A stretch of 64,000 bases of DNA, from assembly GCA_012031975.1 (NCBI GenBank), contig JAAUSA010000002.1, positions 1 through 64,000 on the forward strand. The letters run 5' to 3'. The translations under genes were made by a program, and so were the position numbers. Below the pieces are notes generated by a model. It was not told where the DNA came from and searched no databases. It saw nothing but the letters and a program-made list of their open reading frames with translations. Source of the DNA: Alkalinema sp. RU_4_3. Its GTDB lineage: Bacteria; Cyanobacteriota; Cyanobacteriia; Leptolyngbyales; Leptolyngbyaceae. Below are positions 16,840-25,579 of the stretch, one piece after another (position 1 is the stretch's first letter; every line of letters starts with the position of its first letter).

Positions 16840-17385
16840 ATGAGTCCGATCGAAAACCTCCGCGATCTAAGCGATCGCTTCTCCACAGAAGGTCGAATTG
16901 AAGCGATCGTTCTGCGTCCTGCTAGACAGGAACCTAGCATCTTTGTCGAAACGGTGGAAGCTTTGCCGGGCTATGGTTTGATGGGCGATCGCCGATCGGC
17001 TCAACTGCGCAGCAATACGGCATCCCGTAAGCGAGAAATTACGCTGATCCAGGCAGAGCATATTCCTCTGATCGCCCGTTGGGGCAATCTAGAAGAATTA
17101 AGCCCGCTGAAACTGCGCCGCAATTTAGTTGTCTCGGGGATTAATCTTTTGGCGATGCGATCGCCTTTCCCGAATATTACGCTGAAATGGCAGATCGGGG
17201 AGCAGGTTCAGTTTGAGATTACAGGGCCTTGCGATCCTTGTTCTCGTATGGAGAAGGAGCTAGGCCATGGTGTCTATAATGCGATGCGCGGCCATGGTGG
17301 GATGACGGCTAGGCTGCTGGTGGGTGGGGAGATTCGGGTGGGCGATCGGATTTTTCTTAGATCCTGTATCAAGAAGGACTGCTAG
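16840..17385 (+). CDS. MOSC-domain protein
   Basis: 181 residues. MOSC features: GRIEAIVLRPARQEP, GYGLMGDRR, EITLIQAEHI, then GPCDPCSRMEKELGHGVYNA and HGGMTARLLVGGEIRVGD. The Cys in CDPC corresponds to the sulfur-carrying cysteine of MOSC proteins, which handle molybdenum cofactor or sulfur transfer. There is no fused beta-barrel or ferredoxin domain. Isolated gene between a terminator upstream and a convergent gene downstream. Confidence 0.88.
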   Translation: MSPIENLRDLSDRFSTEGRIEAIVLRPARQEPSIFVETVEALPGYGLMGDRRSAQLRSNTASRKREITLIQAEHIPLIARWGNLEELSPLKLRRNLVVSGINLLAMRSPFPNITLKWQIGEQVQFEITGPCDPCSRMEKELGHGVYNAMRGHGGMTARLLVGGEIRVGDRIFLRSCIKKDC

Positions 17386-17472
17386 AGCGATCGGACCTAG
17401 TTCGGCTGAGCCTGAAGTTCTTGGAGTTGGGCGATCGTAAGACCTTAGTGGGTAGTAGATCGGGCTAATTAT

Positions 17473-19470
17473 CTAGATTGCTCTTCTTGAATTTGTTTTT
17501 CGGCATCCTGACGTCGCTTTATTTTTTTTAGTCAATTCAATAGTTCTTTTGAAATCAGCGATCGCCTTCTGCCGATCGCCCAATGCTCGATAAACAATGC
17601 CTCGATGATAATAGGCATAGTCAGCATCTGGTTTAAGTTTCAGGGCTTGATTATAGTCGGCGATCGCCTGTTCATATTCCCTTTTACCTGCATAGGCAAA
17701 ACCCCGACTATCGTAGAAATTTGCTTCACCAGGGTTCAGTTTAATCGCTTGATCAAGATCATCGATCGCCTGATCAAATTTGCCTACTTGAGCATAGGTC
17801 CAGCCGCGTCCATTATAAATTTCAGCCTTCTTTAGTTCTAGTTTGATTGCTTGATCGTAATCTGCGATAGCACGATCGTAATCTTCTTTCTCTCGATAGT
17901 TTCTACCTCGGTTGCGGTAAGCATCCACTAAATTGGGTTGTAGCTTAATTGCTTGACTGAAGTCGGCAATAGCACGATCGAAATCATCTCGCTTACCGTA
18001 GATTTCACCCCGAACCGTATAGAAAAAGGCTGAATTAGGTTGGCGTTGAATGGCTTGGTCAAGGTCAGCAAGGGCGCGATCGTAATCGCCTTTGAAGGAA
18101 TAAACACTGCCGCGTTTGGCATAGGCTAAGTCGAAATTTGGCTGCAGTTGAATGACTTGATTCAGGTCAGTTAAGGCCCGATCGTAGTCCTGTTTAACGA
18201 AGTAAACGGCTGCACGGTTGAAGTAGGCAAGTGTGGAAGCGGGCTGGAGTTGAATGGCCTGGTTGAAATCGGCGAGGGCGCGATCGGAATCGCCTTTAGA
18301 GACGTAGGCAAAGCCACGATTCACATAGACAAGATAATCGCTCAGATCAGTCGTGAAGAAACTGGCAATTGGGTTTTCTTGATCGTTATTTAAGTTAAAG
18401 GAGCTAACTTCACGGGTATTCGTGCGATCGGTGGAGGCAGGACTGCTAGCTTTGGGAATCAGTTTTAGGGTTTGACTAAAATCAGCGATCGCCCCATCAT
18501 AGTTACCTGTCGCGGCATAGATAACACCTCGGTTATTCTGTGCGACCGCTAGGTCAGGCTTTAACTTAACGGCTTGATTTGCATCAGCTAGCGCGGGAGT
18601 ATAATCATTTTTGGCCATGTGAATTGCCGCTCGATTGGCGTATGCTTCAGCAAAAGTTGGCTGGAGTTTAATACTTTGATTAAAATCAGCCAAGGCGAAA
18701 TCATAGTCGCCTTTTGACGAATAGGCATTACCTCGGTAGAAATAAACCAGGCCTTGATTCAAACCCGATGATGAATCTGTGTTTTGATTCAGGGCAGCGC
18801 TAAAACGATCGATCGCGCCCTCAAAATCCCCTGCGGCACGACGCACCATTCCCAGGGTAAACAAACTCAAGTAGCTCATTTCCTTGGAAAGCCGAGTCTG
18901 GAGGGTGAAGCTTTTGAGGTCAGCGATCGCCACCTGTTGAATGTTTCCCCTAGCCATTTGTCCCAGGTCAGGTAAATCTTTGGGTGGGCGCAGAACTTCA
19001 AAGTGGACACTCAGGGGCACAACGTCACCGGGATTGCGATACCAACCCCAGATTACGATCGTGGCTCTACGCTTTTCTCCTGTGGTACGAGCAACTTGGC
19101 TACCCTCCTGCTCAGTGATGGTTTTTTTGAGGGCTTGAATCTCAACGTCAGGGTATTTTTCGGTGGCCTGCCGCAGTTGGCGAAGGATTGTTTCTGTGAC
19201 ACCATGTTTTTTTGTATCTGGGCTGTCAAACTCGGCCACCAAAACAATCACGTTTTTGGCTGGTAAGCTTTGAAGGTAGAACCAGGCAGCAACACCCGCA
19301 CAGGTAAGAATTGGCATCAGAATCAGTCCAGCAATGGCCGATCGACGAATCCGTTTTCGCTGTCGTTCGATTCTTGCCTGTGCTCTCACTTGCTGATCAG
19401 TCAGGGAGACAAATGCCGAATTCCCTTTGTCCTGTCGCTCTGGCTTCCAGAATCGAGCGTAATAAAGCAT
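17473..19470 (-). CDS. Membrane-anchored protein with about twelve TPR repeats
   Basis: 665 residues. A basic N-terminus is followed by one transmembrane helix (SAIAGLILMPILTCAGVAAW). A domain of about 150 residues comes next (VIVLVAEFDSPDTKKHG ... ATIVIWGWYR), resembling a caspase-linked or FlgO-like sensor fold. From about residue 215 there are some twelve TPR units with the pattern DYDRALADLDQAIQLQPN. It begins 70 bases inside the preceding two-TM gene and is the last gene of the subtilase run, so it probably scaffolds a membrane-associated complex. Closely similar TPR units suggest recent internal duplication. Confidence 0.85.
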   Translation of the reverse strand: MLYYARFWKPERQDKGNSAFVSLTDQQVRAQARIERQRKRIRRSAIAGLILMPILTCAGVAAWFYLQSLPAKNVIVLVAEFDSPDTKKHGVTETILRQLRQATEKYPDVEIQALKKTITEQEGSQVARTTGEKRRATIVIWGWYRNPGDVVPLSVHFEVLRPPKDLPDLGQMARGNIQQVAIADLKSFTLQTRLSKEMSYLSLFTLGMVRRAAGDFEGAIDRFSAALNQNTDSSSGLNQGLVYFYRGNAYSSKGDYDFALADFNQSIKLQPTFAEAYANRAAIHMAKNDYTPALADANQAVKLKPDLAVAQNNRGVIYAATGNYDGAIADFSQTLKLIPKASSPASTDRTNTREVSSFNLNNDQENPIASFFTTDLSDYLVYVNRGFAYVSKGDSDRALADFNQAIQLQPASTLAYFNRAAVYFVKQDYDRALTDLNQVIQLQPNFDLAYAKRGSVYSFKGDYDRALADLDQAIQRQPNSAFFYTVRGEIYGKRDDFDRAIADFSQAIKLQPNLVDAYRNRGRNYREKEDYDRAIADYDQAIKLELKKAEIYNGRGWTYAQVGKFDQAIDDLDQAIKLNPGEANFYDSRGFAYAGKREYEQAIADYNQALKLKPDADYAYYHRGIVYRALGDRQKAIADFKRTIELTKKNKATSGCRKTNSRRAI

Positions 19471-19688
19471 ATGCCGAACAGTAGCAAGACACCCATAGCA
19501 ATTGAAATCAGCGTAATCAGTCCAGCATCTTGATCGGCAAATAGCTTAACGAAGCCATAGACGCCAGAAATGAGCGAGATGACTGCTAAATTAGGGCACT
19601 CGTCTGGGTCAATAGGTTTTTTAAGCTGTTGTTGGAATCGCGATCGCTCATGATTTGCGACCACTGCTGAACGGGAACTGGTTGTCAT
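19401..19688 (-). CDS. Small two-TM protein overlapping both neighbours
   Basis: 95 residues with two hydrophobic helices (LAVISLISGVYGFVKLFA and GLITLISIAMGVLLLFGIC). Its start lies 41 bases inside the beta-helix gene and its end lies 70 bases inside the TPR gene, with no clear Shine-Dalgarno. The membrane helices and the two-sided overlap make translational coupling plausible. An indel could instead have separated it from the TPR protein. I rate it as probable coding, not certain. Confidence 0.5.
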   Translation of the reverse strand: MTTSSRSAVVANHERSRFQQQLKKPIDPDECPNLAVISLISGVYGFVKLFADQDAGLITLISIAMGVLLLFGICFITLDSGSQSDRTKGIRHLSP

Positions 19689-21099
19689 GGTCGGTTGCGT
19701 CGAAGGGAATTATGCCCTTGTTGTTGGGGGAAATAAAGCGATCGTTACGAACCAGAATGGGGTACTTTGGATATTCAGAAAAGTCGGTGTGGTAATAGAC
19801 GCCCAAGTAGTGCGTATCATCACCGTCGTAGTCAGTTTCCCAGACGTTGTTCTCGGCTAGCGATGCGGCTACGGTAGAACAGACCTTAAAGCCAATCGTC
19901 TGCTGCGGTTCTTCCTTGCTGTATGATGCCGAAGGAATGAAAATGTAGTTATCACGGAACGTCAGCATTAACATATCACGGCCAGTTTCTACGACAGGGA
20001 AGCCTTTGTCTGTCGGGCTTGTGGCCTCGCAAATAAAGCGGCAGTTGGCGATCAATGCTTGTGTGATTCGTCCTACAGCGGGAACAATGAACAAGCCTTC
20101 ACCAGAAGTTGCCCGAATAAGACAGCGCTCCATTGTGAAGACGTTGCCCCCAGGATCTGCTCCGGTAATGGCCACGTCGATACGTCCAGTGCCGGTGTTG
20201 ATCTCGCAGTCGAGCAGTGCGCAATGCGGCACGCTCAAGATCACTGGCTGCTGGTCATTGCGCTGGTTGTCGATGAAGCACCCCTGCACCCGCACTTGAC
20301 TGTAACGCACCCCGACTGAGAGCGGCTTTTCGTTGTTGTAGATTTCGCAGTTCTCGATGATGGTGAATCGGCTCGAACCTGGCGGCCTGATGTCCTTGTC
20401 GATCTCCGTGCCAATCCTGGTGTCCGGCTCAATGTCGATGCCCATGCCGCTGTCGTAGATCCGGCAATCGGAGATACGCATATGTCGCGTTTCGTGAACT
20501 GCGATGCAGGCGCGCACGTGGGCGTAGATCTCGCAGTTCTCGATCGTGATATTGCGGCAGGCGAGCCTCGTGCCTTCAAAGGCGGCCCGTACGCTGATCC
20601 CGTCCGTCCAGCCGTGATGGATTTGCATCTGGCGGATTGTCACGTGTGTACTATTGCTGATAGTGACACAGTGACCGCCAGGTTCGGATACGCCAGCATC
20701 CTGGGTCAACTTATCCGCGTTGCCATTGATCTCAAAGCCTTCGAGACACACGTTAGCGCAGTCTTGGATAAAGAATGGGCACACCATGTGTTGGTCAGGG
20801 GAGCCATCGGGAAGTAGGGCCAAGTGAACATTCCCTGTGAGGTTGAGTTTGGCCCCGTAACCAACCAGCCACAGACCTTCGCACCCCTCGAACTTGAAAT
20901 CCTCCGGACCAATTCCTGTCCAACCACCAGGCCCTGCAACGGCCACCTTATCGATCTTGTAGGTGCCAGACGGGACTAGTCCGATTCCTCCGCCAGCTTT
21001 TGAGATGGCGATCGACCAGTCCTTGAATGCCTGCCAGGAATTGTCGTTGCCAGTCGGGTCAGCTCCGAAATCCAGGACGTTGAAGTTCTCAAAAGACAT
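19648..21099 (-). CDS. Right-handed beta-helix (pectate-lyase-like) protein
   Basis: 483 residues from ATG 21099, chosen because TGGAGG lies just upstream. It opens with the signature NVLDFGADPTGNDNSWQAF (pectate-lyase superfamily entry motif) and VPSGTYKID. Many parallel-beta-helix rungs follow (NITIENCEIYAHVRA, HMRISDCRIYDSGMGIDIE, FTIIENCEIYNNEKPLSVG). No signal peptide or anchor. Such folds cleave or bind acidic polysaccharides or act as tail-spike-like modules. No catalytic set can be identified by eye. The gene lacks HIP1 sites, suggesting acquisition. It follows the DUF6623-like gene by 17 bases. Confidence 0.8.
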   Translation of the reverse strand: MSFENFNVLDFGADPTGNDNSWQAFKDWSIAISKAGGGIGLVPSGTYKIDKVAVAGPGGWTGIGPEDFKFEGCEGLWLVGYGAKLNLTGNVHLALLPDGSPDQHMVCPFFIQDCANVCLEGFEINGNADKLTQDAGVSEPGGHCVTISNSTHVTIRQMQIHHGWTDGISVRAAFEGTRLACRNITIENCEIYAHVRACIAVHETRHMRISDCRIYDSGMGIDIEPDTRIGTEIDKDIRPPGSSRFTIIENCEIYNNEKPLSVGVRYSQVRVQGCFIDNQRNDQQPVILSVPHCALLDCEINTGTGRIDVAITGADPGGNVFTMERCLIRATSGEGLFIVPAVGRITQALIANCRFICEATSPTDKGFPVVETGRDMLMLTFRDNYIFIPSASYSKEEPQQTIGFKVCSTVAASLAENNVWETDYDGDDTHYLGVYYHTDFSEYPKYPILVRNDRFISPNNKGIIPFDATDHDNQFPFSSGRKS

Positions 21100-21116
21100 T
21101 TTCGCCTCCATAGAGA

Positions 21117-21575
21117 TCAAGTTGTGTAGTCACCACCAGCGCTCGCCACGATCAGTCGAGACGGCGGGATGGCTGAGTCAAATCCGATCGAGGCGATAAA
21201 TAAGAAAGACACCCCGATACCGAAGAGCGAACCGTGTGGTTTTGCCAAGTTGAACGTGTTCGCTTGATCGATCGCGCCCCGATGCTCGCCTTCGAGATGC
21301 AGGTCATTAAACTCCTGCACTTTGGACGAACCATCGTACACGTGAACATTGCGGATGCTCCCTTGCTCGGCCTCAAACATCAGGAAGACACGAACTAAGC
21401 TCGACTGAGTATTGTTCGGAATGACTGGTGTCGGGAGCGGAATGTGGAACCAGCATTCTTTACCGGGTGTGATCTGCATGTCAGCGCCCCAGCCAAAATG
21501 CCCGATGCGTTTCAAGTTTTCTGGATTCTCTACGGTTAATGCATTCCCGTGAACCCAACTAGCATGAAAGCCCAT
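21117..21575 (-). CDS. Small beta-sandwich-like protein (DUF6623-like)
   Basis: 152 residues, no signal peptide. Pattern: ASWVHGNALTVENPENLK, HFGWGADMQITPGKECWFHI, PLPTPVIPNN, VFLMFEAEQG, VHVYDGSSKVQEF. It is a compact beta-rich protein resembling a family I remember as DUF6623; that name is uncertain. GGAG precedes ATG 21575. It sits between the PatG-C-like gene and the beta-helix gene, separated from the former by a hairpin (21624-21653). Ligand or carbohydrate binding is a guess. Confidence 0.6.
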   Translation of the reverse strand: MGFHASWVHGNALTVENPENLKRIGHFGWGADMQITPGKECWFHIPLPTPVIPNNTQSSLVRVFLMFEAEQGSIRNVHVYDGSSKVQEFNDLHLEGEHRGAIDQANTFNLAKPHGSLFGIGVSFLFIASIGFDSAIPPSRLIVASAGGDYTT

Positions 21576-21623
21576 ACTTTTCTCCTCTTTTTTATGTTAT
21601 CTAACAGAATATTTTGAGCAAGG

Positions 21624-21653
21624 GATACCCACCCGACGAAATGGGTGGGTATC
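21624..21653. repeat. Strong hairpin between PatG-C-like and DUF6623-like genes
   Basis: GATACCCACCC (21624-21634) and GGGTGGGTATC (21643-21653) form an 11-bp perfect stem with an 8-base loop. A related but weaker copy (TACCCGCCCGACAAAATGG) lies at 23543-23561, so it is a dispersed repeat. It may also attenuate transcription within the operon. No T-run follows on the minus strand. Confidence 0.7.
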
Positions 21654-21680
21654 GCCCACCTTACTTCTCTAAACAAATTT

Positions 21681-22493
21681 TCAGACAACCTCTTGCGTGA
21701 CTTCCATCCCCGTTAAAGAACAGCTTTGTCCATAGGCTTCAGCGGCCTTAGCGTAAATCACAGGATAGCGAACGGCACAATAATTCAGCGCGCGATGTTC
21801 ATCGGTTGTGCCGGCATTGTCAGCCATTTGCATAATGCGATCGAATAGTTCCTCAGCTGCCGATGTAAATTGCTCAGCAGCAATTGTCTCCGGTCGCGGA
21901 ATGTTTTGAATCAATGCACTGCGATCGAAGGAATAGATCTGGCTGAATACCACAATTGGCAACATCAGCCCATTGCAAAGTTCTGGTGGCGCGATCGGCC
22001 CGCGCATCCCAATGACGATATCAACATCCGCAGGACTGGGTGCCGGACGAACCGCTTCCACCAACAGATCTAAATCCGCCGGGTCACGCGGTGCCAGAAT
22101 GTAAGTATCCAATCCCTCAATGGTCAGCACCCAGCACAGTTGACGTACCAGGTATCGGTTCTGCCGCTGGGTTAGAACCGTGTGGACAGCCTCTCGATCG
22201 GTCTGTCCAGCAGTTTCTGTGCGTCCAGTCGCCTGGGCAAATTCCTTTTCGATGGATTGCTTAGGAAATCGCCACTCAATTTTGCCCAAGGCATAAACAT
22301 AGGCGGGAGGAGCCGCATTAGCACTTCCGCCGCCGCAAGTCGCGCATGTCTCGCTGCCAGATTGTGGGATCAATGATGTGTGGGAGAGATTCCTAGAAGA
22401 CGGTGCGTACGCCAAAGGTGTCTGTGATGAAACAGTCGCGGGTGAATCATGTATGTCCATCGGTGGCTGAGTTAAGTGGTCTGTGTCATTCAT
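21681..22493 (-). CDS. Protein with PatG-C-like domain and CxxCGG motif
   Basis: 270 residues. The N-terminus (1-50) is low complexity. ETCATCGGGSANAA follows, then YVYALGKIEWRFPKQSIEKE and a long region matching the C-terminal domain of cyanobactin protease PatG (VHTVLTQRQNRYLVRQLCWV, TYILAPRDPADLDLLVEA, ALNYCAVRYPVIYAKAAEAY). In cyanobactin clusters this domain accompanies the macrocyclising subtilase; here it is a separate protein. AAAGGAGC precedes ATG 22493. It lies 15 bases behind the subtilase gene, so the two form the split equivalent of PatG. The activity of the domain is unknown. Confidence 0.75.
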   Translation of the reverse strand: MNDTDHLTQPPMDIHDSPATVSSQTPLAYAPSSRNLSHTSLIPQSGSETCATCGGGSANAAPPAYVYALGKIEWRFPKQSIEKEFAQATGRTETAGQTDREAVHTVLTQRQNRYLVRQLCWVLTIEGLDTYILAPRDPADLDLLVEAVRPAPSPADVDIVIGMRGPIAPPELCNGLMLPIVVFSQIYSFDRSALIQNIPRPETIAAEQFTSAAEELFDRIMQMADNAGTTDEHRALNYCAVRYPVIYAKAAEAYGQSCSLTGMEVTQEVV

Positions 22494-22508
22494 GAAATTA
22501 TTGCTCCT

Positions 22509-23378
22509 TTAAGAACGTGGTCTAGCCATGACTTGATACGCTGCCCAAGCGTCCAATAGAGGAGGAACAACGGTGGTTCGTCGCGATCCATTGCCTTGCG
22601 TGACAGCAAGTTTTACCTCCGCCGCCGTTGCGGTGGGAAATTCTGACCACAACAGCGCGATCGCCCCTGTGACAAACGGCACAGCAACACTCGTTCCACC
22701 CAAGGTCAACGGCTTCTCCTCAGTTCCCAGACTGGTAATCTGATCCCCAGGCGCACTCAATCCCCTCCTACCGATGGAACCACCCAAATTAGAGAAACGA
22801 ATCGGTCTTGCTTCCAAGTCACAAGCCACCACGGGGATCACCCAGGGATGACGGGTAATGGCGGAACTACCCAACGTTCCTTGATTGCCTGAGGCGGCGA
22901 CAGCGATCACGCCACGGTTCAAGGCATAGTCCAATGCTTCCTGTAGCGCCCGTTCTCCTTGGGATGAGGGTTGCACGATCGCCACGCTCATATTCAGGAT
23001 GCGTGCGCCAGCATCAATGCTCTCAATGATGGCCGCTGCCAAGTCGGCGGGCGTGGCGCTGGGGATCGGTTCATTGCCCAGTGTCGTCTCGGCAAAAATA
23101 GGACGAACCAACAAGGTGCATTTGGAGCAGATGGCTGGGGCGGCGGAATTTCTCGTCCCAGAAAGGATGCCAGCGATAAATGTGCCATGAATACAGGCAG
23201 TGCTGCTAGTCTCAATACATTGACCACTCAATCCCCCAGAAAGCTCACGGATAGTTGCACCCACCAGTTCGGGGTGCTGCTTTAGCACTGACCCATCAAT
23301 TAACCCCACCACGACTTCCGGTCTGCCGCTGGTGAGTGCCATCAAGGGTGTGAGTTTGACTAAATCGAGGGGATTCAT
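22509..23378 (-). CDS. Subtilisin-like (S8) serine peptidase, PatA/PatG-protease-like
   Basis: 289 residues, a bare catalytic domain with no signal peptide. Catalytic triad visible: Asp in VGLIDGSV, His in CIHGTFIAGILSG, Ser in LGGTSVAVPFVTGA; the oxyanion Asn is in AVAASGNQGT. Cytoplasmic subtilases of this size occur in RiPP pathways (PatA, PatG), where they cut precursor peptides. The adjacent PatG-C-like gene strengthens that link. However, no heterocyclase, prenyltransferase or short precursor with a core peptide is recognisable in the window, so the substrate is unknown. First gene of a minus-strand run ending at 17473. Confidence 0.9.
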   Translation of the reverse strand: MNPLDLVKLTPLMALTSGRPEVVVGLIDGSVLKQHPELVGATIRELSGGLSGQCIETSSTACIHGTFIAGILSGTRNSAAPAICSKCTLLVRPIFAETTLGNEPIPSATPADLAAAIIESIDAGARILNMSVAIVQPSSQGERALQEALDYALNRGVIAVAASGNQGTLGSSAITRHPWVIPVVACDLEARPIRFSNLGGSIGRRGLSAPGDQITSLGTEEKPLTLGGTSVAVPFVTGAIALLWSEFPTATAAEVKLAVTQGNGSRRTTVVPPLLDAWAAYQVMARPRS

Positions 23379-23437
23379 GTCACGATTCTAAAGATGTACT
23401 TTGCTGTAATTATTTCTTGTTATACCCAACACTCAAC

Positions 23438-23509
23438 GATCCCCCAGCCCCCTTAAAAAAGGGGAACCGGATTCAAAGTCCCCCTTTTTTAGGGGGATTT
23501 AGGGGGATC
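23438..23509. repeat. CCCCCT/AGGGGG palindromic repeat element
   Basis: The segment starts CGATCCCCCAGCCCCC and ends AGGGGGATTTAGGGGGATC, with an inner TTAAAAAAGGGG facing CCCCTTTTTTAGG. The two ends are complementary over most of their length. This kind of C/G-run palindrome is widespread as a dispersed non-coding repeat in cyanobacteria. Confidence 0.8.
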
Positions 23510-24000
23510 ATAGCCTTTGCAACATACAGGCCGATCGTGGAATACCCGCCCGACAAAATGGTGGGCTACTTGACCCCAACGTTACAAGAAAATTGACAGG
23601 GTTCAGTAGGTATAAAGAAGAAGAAGCGAAAAATCTGCCTAAAAAAGCTACGAACAGACAGATTGGGGATGCTTCGCTGCACCTGCATATCCGAGGTCGC
23701 CAGAGAACTGACAATCGATAAGGCGGCGGGTTCAGAGACTGTCCGCATCACCAAACCAGGGGTAAGACCAGTCGCTAGGGGCATTGAATTGGGCATCCGC
23801 GCCAGCGCCGGATTAAACGGCACCAGACAGCCACCCGAAATACCCACCACGATCGAAGCCGCCATCACGATCGGCTACGCCGATGTGATGGCGAACGGTG
23901 CGCGTTTGCAACAAAATTCGGTTTATGGTTCGTCATAACTCAACCTCTTGAAAAGCACTGTGAACATCTGCTTTAACCATGCGCCAGTGCCTCTGAAAAA

Positions 24001-24050
24001 TCAATACGTCATTTGACCCATACGATCGTAACGATTTCTTTACGATCGCA
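24001..24050 (+). repeat. 50-bp direct repeat, copy 1
   Basis: Identical at 47 of 50 positions to 26049-26098. Inside is a perfect inverted repeat CGATCGTAA (24023-24031) / TTACGATCG (24040-24048). No plus-strand gene follows this copy, whereas the second copy sits directly upstream of a LuxR-type regulator, so this one may mark a duplicated or relocated control region. Confidence 0.8.
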
Positions 24051-24214
24051 TCAAGACTCTGGGAACTCAATCCAACCTGAGTACGATGGGCGATCGGGCT
24101 TTAAGCTAAAGACGATCGGGTTGGACAGGAGGGCCAGAAGGTCTAGCCAGTCACCGCCCTGGGTTGGTCGCTGGCAGCTTCCAGTTGAGGGTTGGGGACT
24201 GGCTCACGGTGCTG

Positions 24215-25462
24215 TTAGTTGGTGATGTAGGTGTTAGGGCTTGTGGGTGCGGTATTACCACTGATCGTCGTGCCACTGATTAAGCCAATTGTGCCGCCGA
24301 CACTATAGAGGCCACCACCGGAGACAGTTGCTTTATTACTGGTGAGAATGCTATTTTTCAAGGCCAATGTGCTACCGTTGGAGATACCACCGCCATACTG
24401 TGCTGTATTGCCACTGACAGTGCTGCTTTTCAAGGTCAATGTGCCGGAAAAGTTGTAGATACCACCGCCCACATTTGTTGCCGTATTGCCGCTGACGGTG
24501 CTGTTGTTCACGGTCATTGTGCCAAAGTTTAAGATACCACCACCATCTCCAGTCGCGCGTCCCTGGGTAATGAATAACCGGTTGATCGTCGCCTTGCCAG
24601 CACTAGCAATCTCAAACACTCGCGAAGCATTGTTCCCGCTAATGCTCAACTTGCTGGCTCCCGTGCCATTGATAGTAATATCACTGCTAATCGTCAGTTG
24701 CCCAGAAGTCAGGGTAATCTGATCCGGGACAGTATCCTTGAAGATCGAGCCAGTGAAGTTAATCGTATCGGCCCCAGCCGCAGTATTCGCCTTACCAATC
24801 GCATCCCGCAGCGATCCCGCCCCAGTATCATTCGTATTCGTCACATTAAACGTCGCCAGCACCGAGGCATAGTTCGCCACCGCCAGCACCGCTGCCTCGA
24901 TCGACCCCGTCTGATACTCCAGCACCCAATCCCCGCCCAGCAACCCACTCCCCGTCCGATTCGTCGAAGCCGCCACATCCGCCCCCGTCAGCGCCGCCAA
25001 CTGCTGCACAAAGCCCTGACCGATCGCATCCGCCGCCACATCACAGCCATAGAGCAACAAATCCGCCCCGTCTCCCAAGGCCGCCGCCCAAGACTGCACC
25101 AATCCCGCTTGACCCATCAAACTATTGCTATCCAACCAGCTATTCCCCAATTGCAATCCCCCATCACTCCCGTGGGAGACGATCGCCACCGAAGCCAAAT
25201 CCTGATATCCCGCCAAAATCTGCGTAATCTGACCCAGCGCATCTCCCGCCGCATCCAGCCGATAGACCGTCGTATCCGCCTGCAACCCCGCCACCAGCGT
25301 TTGCACATCCGATAATCCAGAATCGACAAATGCAATCGATCTACTGCTGCTGCGACTGATGGGGATATTGCTATTGAGCTGGAGCGGTGATGGGACGAAT
25401 CCATTCACTTCAGGCGTAACCAAACCGAGCGAATTCACATCTGGAGCAGCATTGTTAAACAT
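24215..25462 (-). CDS. DUF4347 surface protein with pectin-lyase-like repeats
   Basis: 415 residues from ATG 25462. Residues about 35-190 form a DUF4347 domain (IAFVDSGLSDVQTLVAGL, VAIVSHGSDGGLQLGNSWL, DLLLYGCDVAADAIGQGFV). A beta-helix part follows with NDTGAGSLRDAIGKAN, ATINRLFITQGRATGDGGGI and NSTVSGNTATNVGGGIYN. Such proteins are usually exported by type I systems and sit on the cell surface, although no RTX tail is fused here. The short RTX-like protein encoded just upstream may be related. At 415 residues it is short for this class, which often exceeds 1000, suggesting a truncated or minimal form. Confidence 0.88.
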   Translation of the reverse strand: MFNNAAPDVNSLGLVTPEVNGFVPSPLQLNSNIPISRSSSRSIAFVDSGLSDVQTLVAGLQADTTVYRLDAAGDALGQITQILAGYQDLASVAIVSHGSDGGLQLGNSWLDSNSLMGQAGLVQSWAAALGDGADLLLYGCDVAADAIGQGFVQQLAALTGADVAASTNRTGSGLLGGDWVLEYQTGSIEAAVLAVANYASVLATFNVTNTNDTGAGSLRDAIGKANTAAGADTINFTGSIFKDTVPDQITLTSGQLTISSDITINGTGASKLSISGNNASRVFEIASAGKATINRLFITQGRATGDGGGILNFGTMTVNNSTVSGNTATNVGGGIYNFSGTLTLKSSTVSGNTAQYGGGISNGSTLALKNSILTSNKATVSGGGLYSVGGTIGLISGTTISGNTAPTSPNTYITN

Positions 25463-25579
25463 GAGAAATCCATCCTTAAATTTACTAGAAAACACACGTT
25501 GATCGGGCCGAAACCAACCTAGACGAGGCCGATCGAGCCTGTATAACCTTGGAGAATGCCGATCGAATGACCGCCAGAA

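Larger units (their letters stand above)
23379..24214. other. Long intergenic region upstream of the subtilase gene
   Basis: 836 bases with no intact gene. It contains a palindromic repeat (23438-23509), a second hairpin-type repeat (about 23543-23570), a stretch 23600-23940 that looks like decayed coding sequence, and one copy of a 50-bp direct repeat (24001-24050). The subtilase promoter must lie here but is not obvious. Open frames on both strands at 23566-23938 have no recognisable protein features. Confidence 0.4.

Noticed and set aside
21681-23378. Complete cyanobactin gene cluster
   Set aside because: Only a subtilase and a PatG-C-like protein are present. No PatD-like heterocyclase, PatF or precursor with a recognisable core is found.
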